From: Rhodanobacteraceae bacterium
Lineage (GTDB): Bacteria > Pseudomonadota > Gammaproteobacteria > Xanthomonadales > Rhodanobacteraceae
NCBI GenBank assembly: GCA_009996615.1
Contig: JAACZU010000010.1
Span: 1-64,000, forward strand
DNA length: 64,000 nt
Direction of reading: 5' to 3'
The translations under genes and the position numbers were made by a program. Positions 55,043-63,853 of the stretch are shown here, one piece after another. The notes under the pieces were generated by a model that was not told the origin of the DNA, did not search any database, and saw nothing but the letters and a program-made list of their open reading frames with translations. Numbering within the stretch: position 1 is the stretch's first letter; each line of letters starts with the position of its first letter.

Positions 55043-57052
55043 TCAGAACAACCCGCGCACGCCGATCGAGAAACTGCGGCCCGGCAGCGGCGCCTGGTCC
55101 TTGATCAATGACGTCGACAGGCGCGCGGTCTGGTTGGCGAGGTTGCTGCCGTCGACGAACGCTTCCCAGCTGCTGCGATCGGTGTTGTAGAAGCTCCAGG
55201 CCAGGCGCGCGCTGACCAGCGTGAAGCCGGCGGTCGGCGTCTCGAACTCGGCCGCCTTGTCCTGGCGGAAGTAGTGCGTCGCGCCGAGGCTCGCGCGCCA
55301 GAAGTCGTTGTGCCAGGACAGCTCGGTGCCGAAGCGGCCGGCCGGGATGCGCGGCAGGTTGCCGCCGCCGGCCAGCGTCGCACGCACGGTGTCGCCCCAC
55401 ACGCGCAGGTCGTAGTGGCCGCTCGCGTTGCGGGCCACGTGGAAGGTCGCCTCGGCCTCGCCGCCGCGGAACTTCGCGTTCGCCTGCGACCACTGGCGCA
55501 CCGGGAAGTCGTCTTCGATCTCGCCGGTGCCGGCAAGGTAGATGAAGTCGTCGTAGCGGTTGTAGTAGGCGGCGACCTTCGCGTCGACCAGCTCGCTGTG
55601 GTAGTGCAGGCCGAGCTCGGCCTGGTTGGCGGTTTCCTTGCGCAGGTTCGCATCGCCGATCTCGAACGTGGCCGAGGCGGCATGCGGGCCGTGCGCGAAC
55701 AGCTCCTCCTCGGCCGGCGCGCGTTGCGCGCGGTCGAGGTTCAGGGTCAGGTGCCAGGCCTCGTCGAAGCGCCAGGCCAGGCCGGCGGACAGGCTGTACG
55801 GATGGAAGTCGCGCTTGGGCCCGTCCTCGGGCGTGCTGCTCTGGCGGTCGCCGCGTGCGCCGAGCTCGACCTTCAGCGGGCCGAACTCCTTCTGCTCGGT
55901 CACGAACAGGCCGATGCCCTTGGTCGAGGTCGGCGGCACGAAGCTTTCCTCGCCGACTGCGGCGAAGTCGCGGTGGAACGCCTGCACGCCGAACGCGCCG
56001 AGCCAGCCGCCGAGCGGCGCGTGCGTCAGCACGAGGCGGCCTTCGTTGGCCTTGTTCGTGAACACCGTGCCGGGTTCGTCGCCCTCGAACTCGGTGTGCT
56101 GGTAGTCGGTGTGGCCGAAGCTGAACTCGGCCTTGTCGATGCCGGCGAACGGCGCCTTGAGCGCGCCCTTGAGGTCGTAGCGCGTCTGCGCGAGGTCGAT
56201 GTACACGGGCGGCACGCCTTCGGCCGGATCGCCCGGCTCGGCCGGGTTGCCGTAGGTGTCGAGGTAGCGCGACACCGACAGGCCGAGGTAGCCCCAGTCG
56301 CCGAGCAGGGAGCCGCCGAGCGCGCCGGAATCGCTGCGCACGTAGCTGTTGGGCAGCGTGCGGCCGGGGATGTCGTAGTCGCCGTCATGGCGCTTGAGGC
56401 CGTCGGCGTGCAGCGCGAAGCCGTCGTTGCCGGCGTCGACGCGAAACATGCCGGTGCCGCCGCCGGACACGCTGTCGTACTGGAGCTGCGTGCGCCCGCT
56501 GAGGCCGTTCGCCGGCGCGACCTGCGGGATGCGTCCGTCGACGATGTTGACCACGCCGCCGATCGCGCCGGAGCCGTACAGCAGCGTCGACGGGCCCTTG
56601 AGGATCTCGACCTGGTCGGCCAGGAACGGCTCGACCGCGACCGCGTGGTCCTGGCTGACGTTGGACACGTCGGCCGAGCCGAGGCCGTCGGCGAGCACGG
56701 CCACGCGCGAGGCATCGAGGCCGCGGATCACCGGGCGGCCGACGCCTTGGCCGAACGAGGTCGTCTGCACGCCCGGCACGCCGGCGACGGTCTGCCCGAT
56801 CGTGCCGCTGCGCGCGTCGTCGAGCGCGGCGCCGTTGAGCACGCTGACCGGCGTCACCAGCTGGTCGGCGGCCTGGCCAAGCGGTACTGCGGTCACGACG
56901 ACTTCGTTGAGGCGCGTGGCCGGTTCGCTCGCGCCGGTCTTCTTCTTCGGCGGCGTCTGGTCGCTGCCGGCAGTGGGCGCGGGCACCTCGTCGGCGAACA
57001 CGGGCATCGGCAAGGCCGCGGCGATGCAGGCGGCGAGCAGGGCTTTCTTCAC
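55043..57052 (-). CDS. ZnuD-like TonB-dependent receptor (zinc uptake)
   Basis: 669 residues. Signal peptide KKALLAACIAAALPMPVFA; TonB-box-like NEVVVTAVPLG; plug with RVAVLADGLGSADVSNVSQD and PSTLLYGSGAIGGVVNIVDG; beta-barrel ending in RGLF. The plug sequence is like ZnuD zinc/heme receptors. A Zur-like box upstream and zur, merC and CDF genes nearby favour zinc. No long His-rich loop as in Neisseria ZnuD. Confidence 0.82.
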   Translation of the reverse strand: MKKALLAACIAAALPMPVFADEVPAPTAGSDQTPPKKKTGASEPATRLNEVVVTAVPLGQAADQLVTPVSVLNGAALDDARSGTIGQTVAGVPGVQTTSFGQGVGRPVIRGLDASRVAVLADGLGSADVSNVSQDHAVAVEPFLADQVEILKGPSTLLYGSGAIGGVVNIVDGRIPQVAPANGLSGRTQLQYDSVSGGGTGMFRVDAGNDGFALHADGLKRHDGDYDIPGRTLPNSYVRSDSGALGGSLLGDWGYLGLSVSRYLDTYGNPAEPGDPAEGVPPVYIDLAQTRYDLKGALKAPFAGIDKAEFSFGHTDYQHTEFEGDEPGTVFTNKANEGRLVLTHAPLGGWLGAFGVQAFHRDFAAVGEESFVPPTSTKGIGLFVTEQKEFGPLKVELGARGDRQSSTPEDGPKRDFHPYSLSAGLAWRFDEAWHLTLNLDRAQRAPAEEELFAHGPHAASATFEIGDANLRKETANQAELGLHYHSELVDAKVAAYYNRYDDFIYLAGTGEIEDDFPVRQWSQANAKFRGGEAEATFHVARNASGHYDLRVWGDTVRATLAGGGNLPRIPAGRFGTELSWHNDFWRASLGATHYFRQDKAAEFETPTAGFTLVSARLAWSFYNTDRSSWEAFVDGSNLANQTARLSTSLIKDQAPLPGRSFSIGVRGLF

Positions 57053-57143
57053 GTTGGGCTCCTCGAAAGGCGGTCTGGCTGGGATGCGACGGCGTATCGT
57101 GCGGCGCCGGATCGGCGCGCGTCGATGTCCGGCGCGAACGGAT

Positions 57144-57164
57144 TGTTATGTTATAGTGTAACAA
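57144..57164. promoter_or_regulatory. Zur-like box in TonB-receptor promoter
   Basis: Core GTTATAGTGTAAC (57150-57162), flanked by TG and AC. About 98 bases before the receptor start. Matches the GTTATnnnnTAAC form of gammaproteobacterial Zur sites. Confidence 0.7.
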
Positions 57165-57235
57165 AGAAAATGCACAGTCCTGCCGGAAGTCATGGCGCGC
57201 AGGCCATGGAAATGGACGGCAGGCGACCTCGCGTT

Positions 57236-57247
57236 ATGTTATAACAT
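57236..57247. promoter_or_regulatory. Zur-like box upstream of the MerC-like gene
   Basis: ATGTTATAACAT is a perfect 12-bp palindrome, 15-26 bases before the start at 57263. Confidence 0.7.
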
Positions 57248-57262
57248 GCACAAGTGAAGCCC

Positions 57263-57682
57263 ATGTCCACTCCGGCCCGTTCCTCGCTGCTCGCCCGCCT
57301 CGCCGACCGCTTCGGCGCGACGGCGTCGTTCCTGTGCGCCGTGCATTGCGCGGTGCTGCCGCTGGTGATTGCGTTGCTGCCGTCGTTCGGGCTGGGCGTC
57401 CTTGCCGACCACCGCTTCGAGCACGCCTTCATCGCGTTCGCCAGCCTGCTCGCGCTGACCACGCTGCTGATCGGATTCCGCCGCCACCAGCGCTATCGCG
57501 CGTTCTGGTTCGTCGCGCCGGGCATCGCGCTGCTGGTGGCCGGCGTCGTCGTCGACTTCGTGCACACGCCGTGGCTGCACGCCGCGCTGGTCGCGCTCGG
57601 CGGCACGCTGGTCGCGCTGGCCCACCTGACCAACCTGCGGCTGGCGCACGTCCACGTGCACGACGCCGCCTGCGGGCACTGA
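57263..57682 (+). CDS. MerC-domain membrane protein
   Basis: 139 residues. SFLCAVHCAVLPLVIAL is the MerC Cys-x2-H-C motif; four hydrophobic segments in all. MerC family members move mercury or other metals; those under Zur control likely handle zinc. Start ATG 57263 has AAGTGAAG before it; GTG 57254 is possible. Divergent from the TonB receptor. Confidence 0.82.
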   Translation: MSTPARSSLLARLADRFGATASFLCAVHCAVLPLVIALLPSFGLGVLADHRFEHAFIAFASLLALTTLLIGFRRHQRYRAFWFVAPGIALLVAGVVVDFVHTPWLHAALVALGGTLVALAHLTNLRLAHVHVHDAACGH

Positions 57683-57694
57683 GCGCGGCGGCGC

Positions 57695-57707
57695 GTAATT
57701 GTGTAAC
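57695..57707. promoter_or_regulatory. Candidate third Zur-like box before the CDF gene
   Basis: GTAATTGTGTAAC differs at two of 13 positions from the core at 57150-57162. It lies 55-67 bases before the CDF start. Confidence 0.4.
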
Positions 57708-57761
57708 CGCGGCACGCCTGCCTAGCATGGCCGGCATGTCCCGCCACGCCGGCCCACCGCG

Positions 57762-58721
57762 GTGAATCACGCGCACGAGCATCATCATCACGCGCACAGC
57801 GCGCATGCGCATGCCCATGCGTCCGGCAGCCTGCGCGCGCGGCGCCTGCGCCTGGCCTTCGTGCTGACCCTCGTCACCTTGGTCGCCGAGGCGGTCGGCG
57901 GCTGGCTGTCCGGCTCGCTGGCGCTGCTGGCCGACGCCGGCCACATGCTGGTCGATGCGCTGGCGCTGCTGTTCGCCTGGCTCGCCGCGTATTACGCGCA
58001 GCTGCCGGCCGACGCGCGGCGCAGCTTCGGCTATGCGCGGCTGGAGGTGCTGGTCGGCTACACGAATGCGCTGGCGCAGTTCGTGCTGGTCGCGTGGATC
58101 GCGTTCGAGGCGGTCGCGCGCCTGTTCGCGCCGGGCATGATCCTGACCGGGATGATGCTCGGCGTGGCAGTCGCTGGCCTGCTCGTCAACGTGCTGGTGC
58201 TGCGCGTGCTCGGCGATCACGAGGCGCACGACCTCAACACGGCGAGCGCGCGCCTGCACGTGCTCGGCGACCTGCTCGGCTCGCTCGGCGCGGTGGCCGC
58301 CGCGCTGGTGATCCGCTACCTAGGCTGGCAGTGGGCCGACCCGCTGATCTCGACCGCGGTGTCGGTGCTGATCCTCGGCAGCGCGTGGCGCCTGCTGCGG
58401 CGTTCCGGCCACATCCTGCTCGAAGGCGCGCCGGCCGGCGTCGAGGGCGCACTCGTCGCCGCGGCGCTCGAGGAGGCCGGCATCGGCGTGCACGACGTGC
58501 ACCACGTGCATGTCTGGGAGCTGGCCGGCGGCAGCGCGATGGCGACCCTGCATGCGCGTACCGCCGCGGGATGCGATCCCGATGCCGCGATCGCGGCGAT
58601 TCAGCGCGTCCTGCACGAGCGTTTCGCGATCGCGCATGCGACCGTGCAACTGGAGCAGGGCGGCTGTGCCGCCGGGGATTGCCATACCGGCACTTCGTCG
58701 CCGGCGACCCGGCGGATCTAG
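57762..58721 (+). CDS. Cation diffusion facilitator, zinc exporter
   Basis: 319 residues from GTG 57762. His-rich start (HEHHHHAHSAHAHAHA), six membrane helices, metal site pairs LLADAGHMLVDAL (HxxxD) and LHVLGDLLGSLGA (HxxxD), C-terminal cytosolic domain with HHVHVWEL. Of the ZitB/CzcD type. Exports zinc or cobalt by proton antiport. Confidence 0.92.
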   Translation: MNHAHEHHHHAHSAHAHAHASGSLRARRLRLAFVLTLVTLVAEAVGGWLSGSLALLADAGHMLVDALALLFAWLAAYYAQLPADARRSFGYARLEVLVGYTNALAQFVLVAWIAFEAVARLFAPGMILTGMMLGVAVAGLLVNVLVLRVLGDHEAHDLNTASARLHVLGDLLGSLGAVAAALVIRYLGWQWADPLISTAVSVLILGSAWRLLRRSGHILLEGAPAGVEGALVAAALEEAGIGVHDVHHVHVWELAGGSAMATLHARTAAGCDPDAAIAAIQRVLHERFAIAHATVQLEQGGCAAGDCHTGTSSPATRRI

Positions 58722-58827
58722 GCACCCGCGGGCGTTTCGGCCGGCCGTGCAGGCCCGGAAGGCTTGCACCGTGCGGGCGGGCTGCTATCCTGCGCGCCCA
58801 TTTGACGCTTTGGAGCAGGAGTACCCC

Positions 58828-58992
58828 ATGGGCAGAGGCGACCGCAAGACCCGCAAGGGCAAAATCGCGATCCGCAGCTACGGCAACGCGCGTCCGCACG
58901 CGGACCGGCAGGCAGGCACGGCCGCGGCGGCGAAGCCGGCGGTGAAGAAGGCGGCGCCGGCCAAGAAGGCTCCGGCGAAGAAGAGCGCCTGA
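58828..58992 (+). CDS. Ribosomal protein THX-like
   Basis: 54 residues. MGRGDRKTRKGKIAIRSYGN matches the basic THX (S31) protein, which is seen in xanthomonads and Thermus. A Lys-Ala-Pro tail (KKAAPAKKAPAKKSA) extends it. GGAGCAGGAG lies just upstream. Confidence 0.82.
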   Translation: MGRGDRKTRKGKIAIRSYGNARPHADRQAGTAAAAKPAVKKAAPAKKAPAKKSA

Positions 58993-59087
58993 TCCAGCGT
59001 TTCGGGCGCGCCTGACCGGCGCGCCGCATTCGGCCTGCGCGCATCGGCGCAGGTGGCCAGCCAGCCGAGCCCACCGCGTCCGGGGCC

Positions 59088-59768
59088 ATGTCCGCAGCGC
59101 ACTCGAAAGCCGGCAAGCGCGGAGCAGGGCGGTGGTTCGGACGCCTCGGGCGACGGCCGCGCTTCAACCTCGCCGCGGGACTGTTCGTCATCCTCGTATC
59201 GGCGTTCGCCGTGGCCGGCGTCGGTCTGGCGCGCGCCGTCGTGTTCGCGTTCTCGATCGCCGCGACGCTGTTCCTCGCGGCGATCGCGCAGATGTTCGTA
59301 CGTGCCGAGACGGTATCGATCCGTACCCGTGCACGCCAGGAGGACCAGGGCCGCTGGGGCATCCTTTGGACCAGCGTGGCGCTGTCGGCGGTCGTGCTGG
59401 TCGCGCTCGGGCTGGAGCTGCACGCCGACAGGTCCGCGCCCTTCGCGCTCGCGCTCGCCGGCGCCTGTCTGGTGCTGGCGTGGCTGTTCATGAACACGAT
59501 GTTCGCGCTGCACTATGCGCACGCGTACTACGGCGACGACGCGCGCCAGCAGCCGCGCGGCGGCCTGCTGTTCCCGGGCGATCCCGAGCCAGACTACTGG
59601 GACTTCGCGTATTTCGCGCTGGTGCTCGGCATGACGTTCCAGGTCTCGGACGTGCAGATCACCGACCGCCGCCTGCGCCGCATCGCGCTCGTGCACGGGC
59701 TGGTCGCGTTCTTCTTCAACGTGGTCATCATCGCGCTCAGCGTCAATGTAGTCGCCGGCCGGTTTTGA
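59088..59768 (+). CDS. DUF1345 membrane protein
   Basis: 226 residues with five hydrophobic segments; TMFALHYAHAYYGDD, YWDFAYFALVLGMTFQVSDV and FFFNVVIIALSVNVVAG match DUF1345. Function unknown. Confidence 0.85.
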   Translation: MSAAHSKAGKRGAGRWFGRLGRRPRFNLAAGLFVILVSAFAVAGVGLARAVVFAFSIAATLFLAAIAQMFVRAETVSIRTRARQEDQGRWGILWTSVALSAVVLVALGLELHADRSAPFALALAGACLVLAWLFMNTMFALHYAHAYYGDDARQQPRGGLLFPGDPEPDYWDFAYFALVLGMTFQVSDVQITDRRLRRIALVHGLVAFFFNVVIIALSVNVVAGRF

Positions 59769-59826
59769 TGGATTGCCGCGCTGCGGCATCGGGCGCGACG
59801 GCGCCGAAATCGCGGCGAACATAATG

Positions 59827-59856
59827 TTAGCGTTCTGCCAAAATTGCGCGTATAGT
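59827..59856 (+). promoter_or_regulatory. Putative cold-shock gene promoter
   Basis: TTAGCG (59827-59832), 18-base spacer, TATAGT (59851-59856). This would give a leader of about 160 bases, like the long 5' leaders of csp genes. Confidence 0.4.
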
Positions 59857-60021
59857 CCGTGCCACTGTGTTTGCTAGGGTCACTGTGAATCGTGGCCTTG
59901 ATGCGGTCGGACCTGCGGTCCCGGTCCATCGTTTCGCCTCGCTAGCTCCCTGCAACCCAGTCTCGATGCGGAAGGTTCCGCCATCGCGATGTTCACACTG
60001 TTGTTTCCAGGAGTTTCAGAG

Positions 60022-60231
60022 ATGTCGAATCGTCAGACCGGTACCGTCAAGTGGTTCAATGACGCCAAGGGCTTTGGTTTCATTACCCCGGAAAGCGGCC
60101 CCGACCTGTTCGTGCACTTCCGCGCGATCCAGGGCACCGGCTTCAAGTCGCTGCAGGAAGGCCAGCGCGTCAGCTTCGTCGCCGTGCAGGGCCAGAAGGG
60201 CATGCAGGCCGATCAGGTCCAGGTTATCTGA
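60022..60231 (+). CDS. Cold-shock-domain protein
   Basis: 69 residues. [20 protein letters not shown] and [11 protein letters not shown] give RNP1 and RNP2. FVHFRAI in place of the usual FVHFSAI. CAGGAG lies ahead of ATG 60022, so the earlier ATG at 59989 is rejected. Single-stranded RNA/DNA-binding. Confidence 0.96.
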   Translation: MSNRQTGTVKWFNDAKGFGFITPESGPDLFVHFRAIQGTGFKSLQEGQRVSFVAVQGQKGMQADQVQVI

Positions 60232-60263
60232 TAGTTCACCCACCTGATTCCAGGTGAGTGAGA

Positions 60264-60292
60264 AACCCCGGGCGAAATCCCGGGGTTTTTTT
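60264..60292 (+). terminator. Rho-independent terminator of the cold-shock gene
   Basis: AACCCCGGG-CGAAAT-CCCGGGGTT followed by a T-run, 33 bases after the stop. Confidence 0.95.
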
Positions 60293-60335
60293 CATGCCTG
60301 CGGGCGGCGCCGGCGTGCCGCAAGACGCCGGCGCG

Positions 60336-60902
60336 CTATTTGGCGGACTCCCCCAGCCGCTCGAGGCCGCTGCCCGCGAGCACCTGCGGCCACGGAAACA
60401 GCGGTCCCGGGTCTCGCCGCCGCGGCAGCAGGATCGATGGATCGTCGCTGGCCGGCTCCAGGCGGCGATCCAGGTCCTCGTGGCCGGCGATCCAGCGTAG
60501 ATTGGCGTGTTCGCTGCGCAGCCGCGCAAGCAGCGCGCGCAATGCGTCGATCTGCGCGGGCGTGTAAGGCTCGATGAACGCCTGGTGGCGGCTGTCGCCC
60601 CAGTGCGGGTAGCGGCCAAGGTTGACCAGCTCGATACCGATCGAGCGCGCGTTGTAGCCGCGCGTGTGGTTGGCCACGCGCGCGTCGGCGACGAAGCGGA
60701 ATGTCGTGCCGCTGCGGTCGATGTAGTAATGGCCGCTGTTGCCGGTCTGCGAACCGGCGTAATGGATGCGCTCGCCGAACTCGCGCGCCATCGGCATGTC
60801 CGGCAGTTCGGTGCAATGGATCACGACGAGGTCGATCGCCGCGGATGGCCGCGCCGCCAGGTGTTCCTCGTAGGGCAGCGGCCAATCGTTGATCGAGAGC
60901 AT
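60336..60902 (-). CDS. AmpD-like N-acetylmuramoyl-L-alanine amidase
   Basis: 188 residues, amidase_2 fold. Zinc ligands in VVIHCTELP (His), ARVANHTRGYN (His) and GHEDLDRRLEP (catalytic region); SIGIELVNLGRYP conserved. No signal peptide, so cytosolic recycling of muropeptides is likely. Start ATG 60902; the upstream ATG lies within a dispersed repeat. Confidence 0.87.
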   Translation of the reverse strand: MLSINDWPLPYEEHLAARPSAAIDLVVIHCTELPDMPMAREFGERIHYAGSQTGNSGHYYIDRSGTTFRFVADARVANHTRGYNARSIGIELVNLGRYPHWGDSRHQAFIEPYTPAQIDALRALLARLRSEHANLRWIAGHEDLDRRLEPASDDPSILLPRRRDPGPLFPWPQVLAGSGLERLGESAK

Positions 60903-60906
60903 GGAA

Positions 60907-61044
60907 GCCGGGTCGGGGGTTCGGGATTGGGATCGGCCCAAGGCTAGCGGGTTTGGTGTCGGTGGCGAAGCGTTTCCTTTCCTGCCCGGCGCCGCGACCC
61001 GCTATGCTCTTCCAAATCCCCATTCCCAAATCCCCAATCCCGGC
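60907..61044. repeat. GGGAATC-type inverted repeat, copy 4
   Basis: Left GCCGGGTCGGGGGTTCGGGA and right CCCCATTCCCAAATCCCCAA-type arms face each other, ending CCCGGC at 61044, six bases before the hydrolase ATG. Same family as 14982-15073. Confidence 0.8.
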
Positions 61045-61050
61045 TCCTGA

Positions 61051-61563
61051 ATGAAAGGCACGATCATCCTGTCCCACGGCCTCGAGAGCGGTCCGCACGC
61101 GACCAAGGTCAGCGCCTTGGCCGTCGTCGCCGACGCGTTGGGCTGGGCGCATGTGCGTCCCGACTACCGCGACATCGACGCGCCGCGAGACCCGCGCAGG
61201 ATCGAGCAGCGCATCGCGCGTGCGCTCGAGCATGCGCCAGCCGAAGGGCGGGTCGTATTCGCCGGCTCCAGCATGGGCGCGTTCATCTCCGGCTTCGCCT
61301 CGATCCGGCGCGCCTGCGACGGCCTGTTCCTGCTGGCCTTGCCGACCGCGATCGGCGGCTATCCGCACGCGTTCGTCGCCGCCGACGTGCCAACCACGCT
61401 GGTGCACGGCTGGGACGACGAGCTGTGCCCGGTCGATGCGGCAATCGACTTCGCGCGTTCGCGCCGCGCCGACCTGCACCTGGTCGACGACGACCATCGC
61501 CTCGGCGCGCACGTGGAGTTCTGTGCCGAGTTGTTCCGCCTGTTCCTGACTCGCCTGGGTTGA
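61051..61563 (+). CDS. Small alpha/beta hydrolase (YcfP/YqiA-like)
   Basis: 170 residues. SHGLESGPHATK near the start, nucleophile Ser in FAGSSMGAFIS, Asp in HGWDDELCP and His in DDDHRLG form a triad. Substrate unknown. One base separates it from rlmKL. Confidence 0.8.
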   Translation: MKGTIILSHGLESGPHATKVSALAVVADALGWAHVRPDYRDIDAPRDPRRIEQRIARALEHAPAEGRVVFAGSSMGAFISGFASIRRACDGLFLLALPTAIGGYPHAFVAADVPTTLVHGWDDELCPVDAAIDFARSRRADLHLVDDDHRLGAHVEFCAELFRLFLTRLG

Positions 61564-61564
61564 C

Positions 61565-63760
61565 GTGCTGCGCCTGTTTGCCACCTGCCCGAAGGGGCTC
61601 GAATACCTGTTGCGCGACGAGCTGCGCGCGCTCGGCGCCGACGACGCGCGCGAAGGCCTCGCCGGTGTCGCGTTCAGCGGCCCGCTCGAACTGGCCTACC
61701 GCGCCTGCCTGTGGTCGCGCCTGGCCAGCCGCGTGCTGCTGCAGCTGGCCGAGTTCGACGCCGCCGACGCCGATGCGCTGTATGCCGGCGTGCAGGCGAT
61801 CGACTGGTCGCAGCACCTCGCCGTCGACGGCACGTTCGCGATCGACGCGGTCGGCAGCGCCGGCGCGCTCAAGCACACGCAGTACGTCGCGCTGCGCGCC
61901 AAGGATGCGTTGGTCGACCAGTTCCGCGAACGCACCGGCGCACGGCCCGATGTGGATGTCGAACGGCCGTCCATCCGTCTGAACGTCCGTCTGCACAAGG
62001 GCCGTGCGACGCTATCGCTGGACCTGTCCGGCACGCCGCTGCACCGGCGCGGCTGGCGGCAAGGGCAGGGCGAGGCGCCGCTGAAGGAGAACCTCGCCTG
62101 CGCGATGTTGCTGCGCGCGGGCTGGCCGGCGATCCACGCGGCCGGCGGCGCGCTGGTCGATCCGATGTGCGGCGCCGGCACGCTGCTGATCGAAGGCGCG
62201 CTGATGGCGGCCGACGTCGCGCCGGGCCTGAAGCGCGACTACTGGGGTTTCCTCGGCTGGCGCGGCCACGACGCGCCCGCGTGGGCCGCGCTGCTGGCCG
62301 AGGCCGATGCGCGCGCGACCGCCGGCCTGCGTGCGCTGCAACCGCGGTTCTTCGGCTACGACCACGATCCGGCCGTGCTGAACGAGGCCAGGCGCAACGC
62401 GCAGGCCGCCGGCGTGGCCGGCTTCGTGCAGCTCGCGCGGCAGTCGGCCGAACACCTGCACCGGCCGGCCGAGTGCGATGCGCCGGGCCTGGTGATCTGC
62501 AATCCGCCGTATGGCGAGCGGCTCGGTGAGCGCGCCGCGCTGGCGACGCTGTACCGCGCGTTCGGCGCGCGCCTGCGCGCGGAGTTCACCGGCTGGCAGG
62601 CGGCGGTCATCGTTTCCGACGACGACCTCGGCCATGCGCTCGGCCTGCGCGCGGACAAGCGCTACGTGCTCTTCAACGGCGCGCTCGAGTGCCGCCTGCT
62701 GCTGTTCGACCTCGCCGCCGCGCCGGCCGCGGTGGAACGCGTTGCCAAGCCGTTGTCGGATGGCGCGCAGGCGGTCGCGAATCGCATCGGCAAGACGCGC
62801 AAGCACCTGCGCAAGCGCCTCGAGCGCGAGGGCATCGGCTGCTACCGCATCTACGACGCCGACATTCCCGAATACGCCGCGGCGATCGACGTCTATACCG
62901 TGGTCGGCCGCGACGATGGTTCGGCCGCCGGCGACGACTTCCCGCAGACCTGGCTGCACGTGCAAGAGTACGCGCCGCCGCGCGACGTGCCCGAGCAGGT
63001 CGCGCGCGATCGCCTGCGCGACCTGGTCCGTGCGGCCGGCGTCGCGCTCGAGGTGCCGCGCGAGCGCATCGCGGTGAAGACGCGCTATCGCGCCAAGGGT
63101 GGCTCGAAGTACGGCCGCTTCGACCAGCGCGGCGAGTTCCTCGTGGTGGAGGAGGGCGGCCTGCACCTGCGCGTGAACCTGTTCGACTACCTCGACACCG
63201 GTCTGTTCCTCGACCATCGCCCGGCGCGCCTGCGCATCCGCGAGCTCGCGCGCGGGCGGCGATTCCTTAACCTGTTCTGCTACACCGCGACCGCCAGCGT
63301 GCACGCCGCGGCCGGCGGCGCGCGCACGACCACCAGCGTCGACCTGTCGGCCACCTATCTCGAATGGGCCGCGCGCAACTTCATGCTGAACGACCTCGGC
63401 GGCGCGGCGCAGCAGCTCGTGCAGGCGGACGTCGTGGAGTGGCTGCGCCACGACCGCGGGCGCTACGACCTGATCTTCGTCGACCCGCCGACCTTTTCGA
63501 ACTCCAAGCGCGCGGAGGACTTCGACGTGCAGCGCGATCACGCCGAACTGCTCGCGCTGTGCGGCGAGCGGCTGGCGCCCGGCGGCCTGATCCTGTTCTC
63601 GAACAACTACCGGCGTTTCGTGCTCGATCCGGCGCTGCAGGAGCGGTTCGCCGTGTACGACATCACCCCGGCGACGATCCCGTTCGACTTCGCGCGCAAC
63701 CCGCGCATCCACCGCTGCTACGAGCTGCGGCATCGCGAGCGCGAGGCGGCGCGTTCGTAA
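61565..63760 (+). CDS. rlmKL: 23S rRNA methyltransferase RlmKL (G2445-N2 and G2069-N7)
   Basis: 731 residues from GTG 61565. THUMP domain (about 45-155); first methylase with DPMCGAGTLLIEGAL and NPPYGER (about 310-316); second methylase with NLFCYTATASVHAAAGGART and DPPTFSNSKRAEDF (about 640). The fused form is usual in gammaproteobacteria. Confidence 0.96.
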   Translation: MLRLFATCPKGLEYLLRDELRALGADDAREGLAGVAFSGPLELAYRACLWSRLASRVLLQLAEFDAADADALYAGVQAIDWSQHLAVDGTFAIDAVGSAGALKHTQYVALRAKDALVDQFRERTGARPDVDVERPSIRLNVRLHKGRATLSLDLSGTPLHRRGWRQGQGEAPLKENLACAMLLRAGWPAIHAAGGALVDPMCGAGTLLIEGALMAADVAPGLKRDYWGFLGWRGHDAPAWAALLAEADARATAGLRALQPRFFGYDHDPAVLNEARRNAQAAGVAGFVQLARQSAEHLHRPAECDAPGLVICNPPYGERLGERAALATLYRAFGARLRAEFTGWQAAVIVSDDDLGHALGLRADKRYVLFNGALECRLLLFDLAAAPAAVERVAKPLSDGAQAVANRIGKTRKHLRKRLEREGIGCYRIYDADIPEYAAAIDVYTVVGRDDGSAAGDDFPQTWLHVQEYAPPRDVPEQVARDRLRDLVRAAGVALEVPRERIAVKTRYRAKGGSKYGRFDQRGEFLVVEEGGLHLRVNLFDYLDTGLFLDHRPARLRIRELARGRRFLNLFCYTATASVHAAAGGARTTTSVDLSATYLEWAARNFMLNDLGGAAQQLVQADVVEWLRHDRGRYDLIFVDPPTFSNSKRAEDFDVQRDHAELLALCGERLAPGGLILFSNNYRRFVLDPALQERFAVYDITPATIPFDFARNPRIHRCYELRHREREAARS

Positions 63761-63853
63761 CGACGTGGTCACGTTTTTGCGGGGCCGCATTTCAGTCCTG
63801 ATTCAGCCGTCCAGCCTCAGCATCGCCCTCACGGTTTCAGAGGGCGGAAGTCC

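Noticed and set aside
59860-60021. Cold-shock RNA thermosensor in csp leader
   Set aside because: The leader is long enough, but I could not identify a cold box or a defined alternative structure by eye.
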